A DNA stretch of 64,000 nt, taken from Thiemannella venezuelensis. Lineage in GTDB: Bacteria > Actinomycetota > Actinomycetes > Streptosporangiales > Streptosporangiaceae. Below are positions 1 through 7,460 of the stretch, piece by piece; the first letter of the stretch is position 1; each line of letters begins with the position of its first letter. The stretch covers positions 1-64,000 of the forward strand of contig NZ_JACHJJ010000030.1 in assembly GCF_014203605.1 (NCBI RefSeq), read 5' to 3'. The position numbers and the translations under genes are program-made. The notes beneath the pieces were generated by a model that had not been told where the DNA came from, made no database searches, and worked only from the letters and a program-made list of their open reading frames with translations.

Positions 1-354
1 TTTCCGGGCACCGGCGGCGTGCTGGTGCGCCCGGGTGACGGTGGAGTCGACCGCCACCTCGTACACCGCATCGTCCAGGCCGTCCTCACCGGCCTGAACC
101 GTGGTTTTGACGTGCTCGAAGATCCGCTCCCAGGTGCCGTCGGCACTCCACCGGCGCAGCCGCTCGTGCAGCGTCTTCCACGGCCCGTACCGATCCGGGA
201 CGTCCCGCCAGGGCGCTCCGGTCCGGGCCTGCCACACGATCCCATTGATCACCTGCCGGTGGTCGCGCCACTGTCCGCCCTGACGGCCGCCTTGCGGCAG
301 CAGCGGCTTGATCTGCTCCCACTGCTGATCGGTGAGCTCCCCTCGGTGCACCAT
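1..354 (-). CDS. IS5-family transposase, N-terminal part (partial at window edge)
   Basis: Open frame from ATG at 354 to the window edge (118 codons, no stop). The protein starts MVHRGELTDQQWEQIKPLLP, the hallmark N-terminus of IS427-group IS5 transposases (DUF4096-like helical domain). It continues with WRDVPDRYGPW and ends in VAVDSTVTRAHQHAAGA. The Asp at residue 103 there is the expected first catalytic residue of the DDE triad; the other two would lie beyond the edge. These elements often express a second frame by frameshifting, which cannot be checked here. Function: cut-and-paste transposition of the element. Confidence 0.8.
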   Translation of the reverse strand, partial: MVHRGELTDQQWEQIKPLLPQGGRQGGQWRDHRQVINGIVWQARTGAPWRDVPDRYGPWKTLHERLRRWSADGTWERIFEHVKTTVQAGEDGLDDAVYEVAVDSTVTRAHQHAAGARK

Positions 355-411
355 GCCTACGACATCGGTGACCCGGCTGACCTCCTGAGAGGAAGATTCA
401 CAGGATAGGCC
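1..411 (-). mobile_element. IS5-family (IS427-like) element, one end, runs off the window
   Basis: The minus strand holds the 5' part of a DDE transposase gene (start at 354) preceded by about 57 bp of leader. That leader reaches the stop codon of the ABC ATPase at 412-414, so the outer end of the element is inferred to lie near 408-411. The terminal sequence read inward from the end begins GGCCTATCCTGTGAATC. Target choice of TA or TNA is usual for this group and fits the TTA stop triplet at the edge. The other end and its matching repeat lie outside the window, so the boundary is an inference. Confidence 0.65.
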
Positions 412-1332
412 TTAGTCCACCAGCGTCCGGCCGGTCAGCTGCAGGAACACGTCCTCCAGCGACGACCTGCGCACCAGCACGCTCGTGGGCGCCAGCCCCC
501 GCCGGTGCACCTCCGCCACCGCCGCGTCGCCGTCGTCGGCGTACAGCAGGATCCGGTCCGGCAGCGGGTCGATCCGCCCGATCCCCTCCAGCTTGCCGGT
601 GTAGTCGACCTCGTCGGCGAAGCGCAGCTCCACCACCTCGGGCGTGGAATACGTCTCGATCAGCGACCGCGGCGACCCCTCGGCCACGATCCGCCCGCCG
701 TCCATCACCACCAGCCGGTCGCACAACTGCTCGGCCTCGTCCATGTAGTGCGTCGTGAGAACCAGCGTCGTGCCCCGCTGCTTGAGCCGGAACAACCGCT
801 CCCACAGCAGGTGCCGCGCCTGCGGATCCAGCCCCGTCGTCGGCTCGTCCAGCAGCACCAGATCCGGGTCGTTGACCAGCGCCCGAGCGATGGTCAAACG
901 CCGCTTCATGCCCCCCGACAGCGGCTCCACCGGGCTGGAGGCCTTCTCCTGCAACTGCGCGAAGTCCAGCAGCTCATCGGCCCGGCTGCGCGACTGCGCC
1001 TTCGACAGCCCGAAATACCGGGCATAGGTCGTCAGGTTCTCCCGCACGCTCAGATCGGGATCCAGGTTGTCCAGCTGCGGGCAGACCCCCAGCCGCGCCC
1101 GGATCCGAGAACCGTCCCGCCTCGGATCCATGCCCAGGATGCGCAGCTCACCGGCCGTCGGCAGGGAGACGCAACTGACCATCCGCATCGTCGAGGACTT
1201 GCCGGCGCCGTTCGGCCCGAGGAACCCGAAGGCCTCGCCGGGCGCCACCTCCAGATCGATGCCGTCGACGGCGGTGAAGCCGCCGAACCGCTTTACCAGG
1301 CCACGGGCGTAGATGAGGGGTTGTCCAGACAC
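412..1332 (-). CDS. ABC transporter ATP-binding protein, DrrA/NodI type
   Basis: A 306-residue nucleotide-binding subunit of a two-gene ABC-2 exporter. Seen: Walker A GPNGAGKSS (residues 39-47), Q-loop Gln86, signature LSGGM (138-142), Walker B ending LLDEP (160-164), D-loop TTGLDP and switch His195. The C-terminal 80 residues (from about 220) match the extra domain of the DrrA family (daunorubicin/drug resistance or lipid export). The partner permease normally follows directly, but the stop codon is immediately followed by the IS end, so the permease is either displaced beyond the element or lost. The substrate cannot be deduced. Confidence 0.9.
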   Translation of the reverse strand: MSGQPLIYARGLVKRFGGFTAVDGIDLEVAPGEAFGFLGPNGAGKSSTMRMVSCVSLPTAGELRILGMDPRRDGSRIRARLGVCPQLDNLDPDLSVRENLTTYARYFGLSKAQSRSRADELLDFAQLQEKASSPVEPLSGGMKRRLTIARALVNDPDLVLLDEPTTGLDPQARHLLWERLFRLKQRGTTLVLTTHYMDEAEQLCDRLVVMDGGRIVAEGSPRSLIETYSTPEVVELRFADEVDYTGKLEGIGRIDPLPDRILLYADDGDAAVAEVHRRGLAPTSVLVRRSSLEDVFLQLTGRTLVD

Positions 1333-1377
1333 GCCCGAGACCGTAACAGACCCCTCCGACAGATCCGCAAACGGTTT

Positions 1378-1590
1378 TCACCGGGACGCGGGGGAGCGGT
1401 GCACCGCAGATCCGCGTCCGGCCCGGGACCCGCCGCGGCGCCGGCCGCCGGAGTCCGGCCCGCCCGAGGCGGTGAGCTGTGCCCGGCGCCTCCTGCGCCG
1501 CCCGAACCACCAGCCGGCACCCAGCAGGACCAGGCCCAGGGGAGTGCGCGACAACCAGCGAACCACCACGACCTTGAAAAACCTCTTCAT
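1378..1590 (-). CDS. small one-TM protein with Arg-rich tail (DUF6203-like)
   Basis: A 70-residue protein starting MKRFFKVVVVRWLSRTPLG. One hydrophobic helix (about residues 16-28, LGLVLLGAGWWF) is followed by six arginines and a basic, low-complexity tail. Short proteins of the form RTPLGLxLLGAGWxxGRRRR are common in Streptosporangiales (DUF6203, from memory). I chose the internal ATG at 1590 rather than the upstream ATG at 1617, because homologues begin MK. The ABC gene start lies 45 bp downstream, so the two may be co-transcribed. The function is unknown; inner-membrane location is likely. Confidence 0.5.
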   Translation of the reverse strand: MKRFFKVVVVRWLSRTPLGLVLLGAGWWFGRRRRRRAQLTASGGPDSGGRRRGGSRAGRGSAVHRSPASR

Positions 1591-1729
1591 GGCCGGTCCC
1601 TGCCCGGCGGGCGGCACCGTATGCCCGGACCGGGAACATCCGCGGGTCAGGCCCCAATGGGCCGAATTCCGGATTTATCGATATACATTGTAAAGAAGGT
1701 CGCATAGGACAAAAAATCCAAAAAAATCC

Positions 1730-2722
1730 TCAACCCCCCAACTGCTCGATGACCCCGTAAACCGGGTTGCCCCTCGCCGCCTGCCGAACCTCCCGAGCCG
1801 TCGACGCCACATACGCCTGACCCGTGACGATGGAGGAGTGGCCCAGCAACTCCATCAACTCGTGCGCCGAAGCGCCGCGCTCGGCCAACCGCGTCGCGAA
1901 CTCATGCCGCAACGCATGCACCAGCGTCCCCCGCTGAACCCGATCATGAACCCCCGCATACCGGTAGCACTGCCGGACCAGATACTGCAGCCCACCCCGC
2001 CGCAACGGCTCATTGGCATTGTCCACCAGCAGCACCGCGGACCGGGGGAGCGAGGCCAGACCGAACCGCGAAAGACGACTCTGCAGATAACGCTCCACCA
2101 GCCGCTCGATCGGAGCCTCGATCGGCAGCGAACGCGTCTTGCCGCCCTTGCCGACCACCTGGACGCGCCGGTCGCCGGGAGAGCCGCCGACGGACCCGAC
2201 CGTCAGCCCCAGCAACTCCGCCGAACGCATGCCGGTGACCAGCGCCAGCGCCAGGACCACGAGATCCCGCTCGACCCACGGATCCCGTGCCTTGCGCGCG
2301 CCCTCCGCGATGCGCTCCAGCAGGGTCGCCGAGGCGCTGCCGTCACCCAGGAGCGGCTTGGGAGCCTTGGCCGGCTGACGGGGCCGGGGGACCGCCGCCA
2401 TCGGATTGCCCTCCAGCAGCCCTTCAGCGACGCAGAAGGTGAGGAACTGGTTCCAGGCACTCCAGGCCCGGTTGACACTGGCCGCCGAACGAGGGCCGGA
2501 GAAGTCGGCGAACGCCGTACGGATCAGCCGTCCCGTGAGGTGGCGGACCTCGAGACCGGCCGGGGTGAGACCTGCCGCCGCGGCGGCGAGCTCGGCCACG
2601 GTCCGCAGGTCGCGACCGTAGCCGGCGAGGGTGTGGGCGGAGAGCTTCTTGGTGCGCAGGGAGGAGAGGAAGTCCTCGGCGGCTTCGGGGACGTGCACGG
2701 GTGCCGGGGAGTCGTGGTTCAC
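1730..2722 (-). CDS. tyrosine recombinase / site-specific integrase (XerC/D type)
   Basis: 330 residues from the GTG at 2722 (VNHDSPAPVHVPEAAEDFL). Residues about 10-110 form the SAM-like core-binding domain and about 120-325 the catalytic domain. All catalytic residues are visible: Arg166 (TGMRSAELL), Lys192 of the beta-hairpin (VVGKGGKTRS), His269 and Arg272 (HALRHEFA), His295 (LLGHSS) and nucleophile Tyr304 (QAYVAST). An in-frame ATG at 2782 lies inside the dif-like repeat 2759-2784. The GTG is preferred because the N-terminal domain starts just after it and a weak GAGG precedes it. The length matches Xer recombinases rather than phage integrases. No excisionase or relaxase lies beside it. 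Confidence 0.85.
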   Translation of the reverse strand: MNHDSPAPVHVPEAAEDFLSSLRTKKLSAHTLAGYGRDLRTVAELAAAAAGLTPAGLEVRHLTGRLIRTAFADFSGPRSAASVNRAWSAWNQFLTFCVAEGLLEGNPMAAVPRPRQPAKAPKPLLGDGSASATLLERIAEGARKARDPWVERDLVVLALALVTGMRSAELLGLTVGSVGGSPGDRRVQVVGKGGKTRSLPIEAPIERLVERYLQSRLSRFGLASLPRSAVLLVDNANEPLRRGGLQYLVRQCYRYAGVHDRVQRGTLVHALRHEFATRLAERGASAHELMELLGHSSIVTGQAYVASTAREVRQAARGNPVYGVIEQLGG

Positions 2723-2758
2723 GGGGCCTCGCTGCGGGTGGGGAGTGCGGATCCCAAG

Positions 2759-2784
2759 TGATGCATAAGTGCGATTATGCATCA
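2759..2784. promoter_or_regulatory. dif-like inverted repeat upstream of the recombinase
   Basis: Perfect 10-bp arms TGATGCATAA and TTATGCATCA separated by the 6-bp spacer GTGCGA. Arms ending in ATAA and starting with TTAT around a 6-bp centre are the geometry of XerC/XerD core sites. On the minus strand the left-hand arm also supplies a -10-like CATAAT facing the recombinase gene. It could therefore be a crossover site, an autoregulatory operator, or both. A similar site lies at 32784-32813. Confidence 0.6.
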
Positions 2785-2958
2785 AACACGGAAGGGAACC
2801 CGGGAGGAGAGGGGCCGGCGCGCCGTACGTCCGCGCCTTCGCGCACGAGACCGCCGACGCCGCGCCCTGCCGCCGGGCGGTCCGCCGGAGTGCCGGTGCG
2901 CCTGCGGGCTTTGGCGTGGTTGCAGACACCGGCCGATCTACGGGGCTATTCTCTGAGT

Positions 2959-3210
2959 ATGGCGGACACGATCAGGATCGTCGCACTGACCGCGATCGTC
3001 ATCGTGGCGATCATCGGCTTGATCTGGTTCGCGGTACGGCTGGCGCACCGGCCGCGCAATGTCCTCTTCGGCGGTGGTCTGGGGCCCGAGCTGGTGAGCC
3101 AGGCGCGGGAGCTGAAGGTGTCCGGCCAGTTCGACGAGGCGGTCTTCCTGGTCCGCGGTGAGACCGGGATGAGTCAGCGGGCTGCGTCCCGTCTGGTCCG
3201 TCGACTCTGA
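2959..3210 (+). CDS. small membrane protein, one N-terminal TM helix
   Basis: 83 residues from the ATG at 2959. Residues about 7-25 (VALTAIVIVAIIGLIWFAV) form one membrane helix. A soluble tail of about 55 residues follows, with the pattern LVSQARELKVSGQFDEAVFLVRGETG, which reads like a helical hairpin. Such proteins are widespread in actinobacteria and unnamed. It is transcribed away from the recombinase. The hairpin at 3226-3270 follows its stop and probably ends the transcript. The longer frame from 2701 is rejected because it crosses the recombinase promoter and lacks protein-like composition. Confidence 0.6.
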   Translation: MADTIRIVALTAIVIVAIIGLIWFAVRLAHRPRNVLFGGGLGPELVSQARELKVSGQFDEAVFLVRGETGMSQRAASRLVRRL

Positions 3211-3225
3211 GTGAAAGCGACAGGC

Positions 3226-3270
3226 ACTCCTAATACCGAACAGAAGATGGGTTCTGTCCGGTATAGGAGT
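3226..3270. terminator. long imperfect hairpin after the small membrane protein gene
   Basis: ACTCCTAATACCGAACAGAA (3226-3245) pairs with TTCTGTCCGGTATAGGAGT (3252-3270), with one bulge and one G-T wobble, around a 6-nt loop. It starts 16 bp after the stop codon at 3210. There is no T-run, which is usual for actinobacterial terminators. Its moderate GC content is odd here, so the end of a lost mobile element is an alternative. Confidence 0.5.
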
Positions 3271-3596
3271 GAAGCTCCGCTTCAGGTGCTATCTGTCCGT
3301 CTTTGGTGAAGGTGGTCCGCCGCTTCGCTGAACCGCATCCGCGCACAGGGTGTCGCCGGCAGGCACCGCTCCATGCCGTGGAGCGCGTGTTCGCCGGTCT
3401 CCCTCATCTCCGGGTGACCTGACCGCTCCTCCCCCCGCCGGCCCCCGGGCCGCGGCGACCCTCCCGCGAAGGAGGGCTGCGTGGGCAACGCCTCCACCGC
3501 TCCCCCAGTGGATCCGGCATCTGGCGGGCAGATGCCGGGAGGACGCATGTCCGCTCATAGCCGGACTCATGGATCCGGTCGGTACCATAGGCCATT
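3271..3596. other. intergenic, no gene seen
   Basis: About 325 bp between the hairpin and the TetR gene. Frames on both strands are short and arginine/proline-rich without family motifs. A small GAAGC-TCC-GCTTC hairpin lies at 3271-3283. It presumably contains the TetR promoter; no convincing operator was seen. Confidence 0.4.
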
Positions 3597-4157
3597 GTGA
3601 CCGCCACCCGCCGACCCAACAGAGGACCGAAGGCCGCGGCTCGCAATCGGGCGGCGCTGATCGCGGCGGCCCGGGAGGCCTTCGCCTCCTGCGGATACGA
3701 TGCCTCGCTCACCGATGTCGCCCGGGCGGCCGGGGTCGGTCAGGGCAGTCTCTACCGGCACTTCCCCGATCGCCTCAGCCTTGCCCTGGCCGTCTTCGAG
3801 GACAGCATCGCCGAGCTGGAGGCGCTGGCGGCCAGGCCCGGCACCACCCTGGAGGAGGTGCTGGCCCTGGTCACCGAGCAGACCGTCGCCTCGACCACGT
3901 TCATCCGCCTGGTCACCGTCCCGCCGCAGCCCGATCCGCGGATCCTCCGCCTGCGCGAGCGCGTGGGGATGCTGCTGGAGGCCGGGCTCGCCGAGGCCCA
4001 GCGGGCGGGCCGCGTGCGCGCGCAGGTGACGACCGACGATCTGCTCCTGGCCATCGGCATGCTGGCCCTGCTCCTCACCGAGATCCCTGTCGCGTCCGAG
4101 CGTACGGAGGCCGCCCGGCGGATCTGGCGGATGCTCCGCCACGGCATCGAGAGCTGA
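3597..4157 (+). CDS. TetR-family transcriptional regulator
   Basis: 186 residues from GTG 3597. The N-terminal DNA-binding domain is clear: ALIAAAREAFASCGYDASLTDVARAA then helix-turn-helix VGQGSLYRHFPDR (about residues 48-60). The C-terminal ligand-binding part (about 70-186) is of the short type often seen in regulators of a single neighbouring enzyme. The gene converges on the KstD-like gene, whose stop lies 7 bp away. The natural target is the perfect inverted repeat 5843-5866 in front of that gene, as expected for a local repressor of a steroid or lipid oxidation enzyme. The ligand is unknown. Confidence 0.85.
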   Translation: MTATRRPNRGPKAAARNRAALIAAAREAFASCGYDASLTDVARAAGVGQGSLYRHFPDRLSLALAVFEDSIAELEALAARPGTTLEEVLALVTEQTVASTTFIRLVTVPPQPDPRILRLRERVGMLLEAGLAEAQRAGRVRAQVTTDDLLLAIGMLALLLTEIPVASERTEAARRIWRMLRHGIES

Positions 4158-4164
4158 GCCGCGC

Positions 4165-5796
4165 TCAGTGTGCCGCGGCGTGCCGGGCGGCGCGGTAGCC
4201 GAAGACGACGGCGGGGCCGATGGTGGAGCCGGGGCCGGGATAGGTGCGGCCCATGACCGAGGCCGTGGTGTTGCCCGCCGCGTACAGGCCTCCGATGGCC
4301 GTGCCGTCCTCGCGCAGCACGCGGGCGTGTTCGTCGGTGAGCAGGCCGCCCTTGGTGCCCAGGTCGCCCGGGTGGACGCGGACCGCGCGGAACGGTCCCT
4401 TCTCCAGGGGGCCGAGGTTGGGGTTGGGTTTGACCCGCGGGTCGCCGTAGTAGTTGTCGTAGACGGTGCGGCCGCGGCCGAAGTCGGCGTCCACGCCGGT
4501 GCGGGCGAAGCCGTTGAAGCGCTGGACGGCTGCGCCGAGCCGTGCGGGATCGACGCCGATCTCCGCGGCCAGTTCCTCCAGGGTGGGGGCCTCGATGAGG
4601 AGGCCGGCGCGGATCCATTTCCCGGCCTGTCCCATCAGGGCGGAGTTCAGGTAGCGCCGGCTGTGCCGGACATCGCTGACCATCCACATCGGGCCGGGGA
4701 CGTCGTGTTCCAGCATGGCGTGGCCGACGTCGATGTAGGACGCCGATTCGTTGGTGAAGCGCTCGCCGTTCGCGTCAATGATGATCGAGAAGGGGAAGGA
4801 TCGCTCCGATACGAGGAAGGAGGTCTTTCCGTCGGGGCCGAGTAGGGAGGCGCCCCACCAGGCGTCGTCCATGAGCGCCAGTGCGGCGCCCGCCCGGGTG
4901 CCCGCCTCGATGGCGGTGCCGAGGTCACCCTCGGGTGCGGAGGAGTAGCCGGGGATGCCATGGTGTTTGCGGCGCCATTCGGTGTTGCGGGCGAACCCGC
5001 CGGCTGCCAGGACGACGGCGCGCCGTGCACGGATCCTCAGCTTGCGGCCGTCCTTCTCGATCACCGCGCCGACCACGTCGCCGTCTTCGGTGACCAGGTC
5101 GGTGACCGGTGCGGACAGCCAGACGGGGGTCTGCTGGCCGCGGACGATGTGCATCAGGGAGGCGGCGAGTGCCCCGCCGATGCCGGCCGGACGCCTGCCG
5201 GCGGCGAAGTGGCCGATGGAGCGGAAGACGAAGCGGGTGCCGCGGACGAAGCCGCTGGGCGTGGACCAGGCACGTGACAGCAGCCACACGTCGTCGGTCA
5301 TGAGCGGCAGCGGGATGCCGCTCTCCTTGGATCGGGCGCTGTCGTAGAAGTCGCCGAGCAGCTTGGTGTCGAACGGGGCGGCCTCGATCGCGCGGCCCAC
5401 CTTGCCGCCGGGCCGGTCCGGGTAGTAGTCGGGGTAGTCGGGTGATCTGCGCCATCGGACGCCCTTGCGGCCGAGGAAGGCCACGACCTCGGGAGCGGTC
5501 TGGACGTAGGCCTTTCTGCGCTCGGGTGAGGAGGCGGGTCCCGCCTCCGCCACGACTTCGTTGATGTAGCGCAGGGCCTCTTCTGTGGAGTCGGCGACGC
5601 CGTCGCGGAGCATGAGCGGGTTGGCCGGCATCCACAGTCCGCCTCCGGAGACGGACGTGGTGCCGCCCCAGCGGGCGGTGCTCTCCGCCACCAGGACCTC
5701 GAGCCCCGCGTCCGCGGCGGCGATGGCGGCGGTCAGTCCCGCTGCGCCGGAGCCCGCGACGAGCACGTCGACGGTCCTGTCCCACTGATCGGTCAA
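4165..5796 (-). CDS. FAD-binding dehydrogenase, 3-ketosteroid-delta1-dehydrogenase (KstD) family
   Basis: 543 residues. The N-terminal Rossmann fold VLVAGSGAAGLTAAIAAADA (about residues 10-29) is followed by the fumarate reductase/KstD signature GGTTSVSGGGLWMP. Near the C-terminus comes GGLYAAGNTTASVMGRTYPG and GPGSTIGPA, where KstD enzymes carry a catalytic Tyr and flavin-contact Gly. Known family members introduce the 1,2 double bond into 3-ketosteroid ring A and pass electrons through FAD; related enzymes act on other cyclic ketones. There is no other steroid-catabolism gene in the window, so the substrate is uncertain. Regulation is probably by the convergent TetR through 5843-5866. Confidence 0.85.
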   Translation of the reverse strand: MTDQWDRTVDVLVAGSGAAGLTAAIAAADAGLEVLVAESTARWGGTTSVSGGGLWMPANPLMLRDGVADSTEEALRYINEVVAEAGPASSPERRKAYVQTAPEVVAFLGRKGVRWRRSPDYPDYYPDRPGGKVGRAIEAAPFDTKLLGDFYDSARSKESGIPLPLMTDDVWLLSRAWSTPSGFVRGTRFVFRSIGHFAAGRRPAGIGGALAASLMHIVRGQQTPVWLSAPVTDLVTEDGDVVGAVIEKDGRKLRIRARRAVVLAAGGFARNTEWRRKHHGIPGYSSAPEGDLGTAIEAGTRAGAALALMDDAWWGASLLGPDGKTSFLVSERSFPFSIIIDANGERFTNESASYIDVGHAMLEHDVPGPMWMVSDVRHSRRYLNSALMGQAGKWIRAGLLIEAPTLEELAAEIGVDPARLGAAVQRFNGFARTGVDADFGRGRTVYDNYYGDPRVKPNPNLGPLEKGPFRAVRVHPGDLGTKGGLLTDEHARVLREDGTAIGGLYAAGNTTASVMGRTYPGPGSTIGPAVVFGYRAARHAAAH

Positions 5797-5842
5797 CGCA
5801 GTCTCCTTCGAATCGCGGAAGGCGGCAGGAAACGCCTTCCCT

Positions 5843-5866
5843 CAACCGGACGTATGCGTCCGGTTG
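5843..5866. promoter_or_regulatory. perfect inverted repeat, operator candidate for the KstD-like gene
   Basis: CAACCGGACG-TATG-CGTCCGGTTG: 10-bp perfect arms with a 4-bp centre, ending 47 bp upstream of the KstD start codon at 5796. Size and symmetry fit a TetR dimer-of-dimers site. The TetR at 3597-4157 is the nearest candidate protein. Confidence 0.65.
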
Positions 5867-6137
5867 GGCTGTAGTCTGTGCGACAACCGCTCGCCAGGTC
5901 AATAAGGGCGCCGAGTGCGGAGTGGCGACGAGCTGCGGAGACGTGCGATGCGACTGCCTGCGCGGATCGCTCCATGGGTGTGTCCGGTCGCGACGCTCCC
6001 CTTCTGGTCGTCCCTCCGGCCGTGGGTGTGAGCAGCCGTTGCCTGCTCACAGAGAGCGAAAAGTCCGATATGTCGGATTGAAGGGGTTTGTCGAGGTGGG
6101 ATGGGAGGGGACCCTTGAGGATGAGGAGGTGTTCGTG
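5867..6137. other. intergenic with inverted repeat GTGAGCAG-N7-CTGCTCAC
   Basis: Divergent region between the KstD-like gene and the DUF1876 gene. An 8-bp perfect inverted repeat spans 6028-6050 and a small TCCGA-TATG-TCGGA repeat lies near 6062. Either may control the DUF1876 gene. No protein-like frame was recognised. Confidence 0.4.
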
Positions 6138-6407
6138 ATGCAGACCAAGCAATGGAACGTGGAGATCTCCATCACCGAGGACGACAACGACGACGTCACC
6201 ACGGCGAGAGCGGTTCTGCTCGCCGACGACGGCACGCGGCACGAGAGCGTGGCGCATGCGCGCCGCAATCCGAGCGACCAGGCCGTCCCGGACATCGGTG
6301 ACGAGCTGGCGGTCGGCCGGGCGCTGTCGGACCTGTCGGCGAAGCTCCTGGAGGACGGCGCCGAGGACGTGGCGCGTTTGGCGGGAGCAGGGTCGGCGTC
6401 GCGCTGA
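6138..6407 (+). CDS. DUF1876 family protein
   Basis: 89 residues from ATG 6138, placed by the ribosome site GAGGAGGT 7 bp upstream. It reads MQTKQWNVEISITEDDND, then ARRNPSDQAVPDIGDELAVG and RALSDLSAKLLEDGAEDV. This is the standard DUF1876 pattern: a small double-stranded-RNA-binding-like alpha/beta fold, common in actinobacteria and sometimes linked to stress or dormancy regulons. No biochemical function is known. The last residues after EDV are diverged. Confidence 0.85.
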   Translation: MQTKQWNVEISITEDDNDDVTTARAVLLADDGTRHESVAHARRNPSDQAVPDIGDELAVGRALSDLSAKLLEDGAEDVARLAGAGSASR

Positions 6408-6499
6408 TGCGGGTTCCGGTGAGGCTCGTGTGCCTGACGGCGCGGGTCTCACCGCCGTCTCACTCTCGGCCCGTCCGGGGCGGCTGGCCGGCGAGGGCA

Positions 6500-6685
6500 G
6501 CCAGCGCCGACGGCATCCCCATCGGCGGCGCGCTGGTGCGCCGCCCCGATCTGTGGGCGGCCACGGCGTTGCACGTGCCGATGGTGAACGCCACGCGCAA
6601 CGAGTTCACCGAGAGCGGGCCGATCAACGTGCCCGAGTTCGGCAGCGTCACCACCGAGGAGGGCCTGCGCGCCCTTCTGATCAAG
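6500..6685 (+). pseudogene. prolyl oligopeptidase (S9) fragment
   Basis: Residues translated in one frame read SADGIPIGGALVRRPDLWAA, then NEFTESGPINVPEFGSVTTE and EGLRALL. This aligns by eye with the region of prolyl oligopeptidases just after the catalytic serine (GGSAGGxLIGxAxxxRPDLF...NxPEFGTVxTEEGFxAL). The nucleophile motif GxSxGG is reduced to ASADGIP, the upstream propeller and the downstream Asp/His are absent, and the flanking frame is not protein-like. It is a remnant of about 60 codons. Confidence 0.65.
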
Positions 6686-6796
6686 GACGGCGTCTGCCTC
6701 TCCCCCGTTCGTCACCGGGTCGGCAACGGTGGCCTGACCACCCATCCCGTCATGCCCGGCCGTGCAGGAACGTCAGAGACCGCTTGGCCAGCCCTG

Positions 6797-7411
6797 TCAG
6801 CCCTTTCCGGCGTCCTTGGCCTGTCCCCCGGAGGCGGACATGGCGGTGTCGAGCAGGTCGGCGACCTCGTCCATCGTTTCGATGACGGGCCGGCTGTCCT
6901 GTTCGACGCGGGCCCGTACCAGTGAGCCCTCGAGCGCGGCGATGGCGAGTCCTGCGAGGCGGCGGGCGCGGGCGGGCGGCACGGACGCGGCGGTCAGTCC
7001 GTCCTCGAGCACTGCGGACCAGGCGGTGAACGCCTCGTGTCCGGCCGCCGTCACGCCGGGTTCCTGCGGGGCGAGTTCGAGCAGTGTGGTGGTGATCGGT
7101 GATCCGTCCCGGAAGCCTGATTCGGCCATCCAGCCGGCGACCATCCGCGCGTAGGCGCGGAGCAGCGCGGCCGGGGAGGATTCGTGTGCGGCGAGGTCTG
7201 CCAGTGTTCTGGTGACCAGCCTGCCCGCCTGCCGGATCACCTCCTGTCCGATCTGCGTTTTCCCTTGCGGGAAGTAGTGGTACAGCGAGCCCTTGGGGGC
7301 GCCGCTGGCGGCCAGGATCTCGTTGAGCCCGGTCGCCGTGTAGCCCTTCTGCCGGAAGAGGGTCGCGGCGGCGCGGACGATCGCCTCGCGGTGCTTGGCG
7401 GGAGCGGACAT
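6797..7411 (-). CDS. TetR-family regulator, LmrA/YxaF type
   Basis: 204 residues starting MSAPAKHREAIVRAAATLFR. The helix-turn-helix has the subgroup hallmark GLNEILAASGAPKGSLYHYF (about residues 28-47), and the C-terminal domain is of the LmrA/YxaF kind. Relatives usually repress an adjacent exporter or small enzyme and bind TAGACY-centred palindromes. Here the 18-bp palindrome 7443-7460 lies 32 bp upstream of its start and overlaps the start of the divergent thioesterase, so it most likely represses both genes. Confidence 0.85.
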   Translation of the reverse strand: MSAPAKHREAIVRAAATLFRQKGYTATGLNEILAASGAPKGSLYHYFPQGKTQIGQEVIRQAGRLVTRTLADLAAHESSPAALLRAYARMVAGWMAESGFRDGSPITTTLLELAPQEPGVTAAGHEAFTAWSAVLEDGLTAASVPPARARRLAGLAIAALEGSLVRARVEQDSRPVIETMDEVADLLDTAMSASGGQAKDAGKG

Positions 7412-7442
7412 GGTCGGCGGCCTTACTGTTCGGAATGGTTCT

Positions 7443-7460
7443 ATATAGACTAGTCTATAT
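7443..7460. promoter_or_regulatory. 18-bp perfect palindrome between TetR and thioesterase genes
   Basis: ATATAGACT-AGTCTATAT, perfectly symmetric, matching the TAGACY type of site bound by LmrA/YxaF-type TetR proteins. It includes a -10-like TATAGA and its last bases overlap the ATG at 7459, so repressor binding would block initiation directly. Confidence 0.8.
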
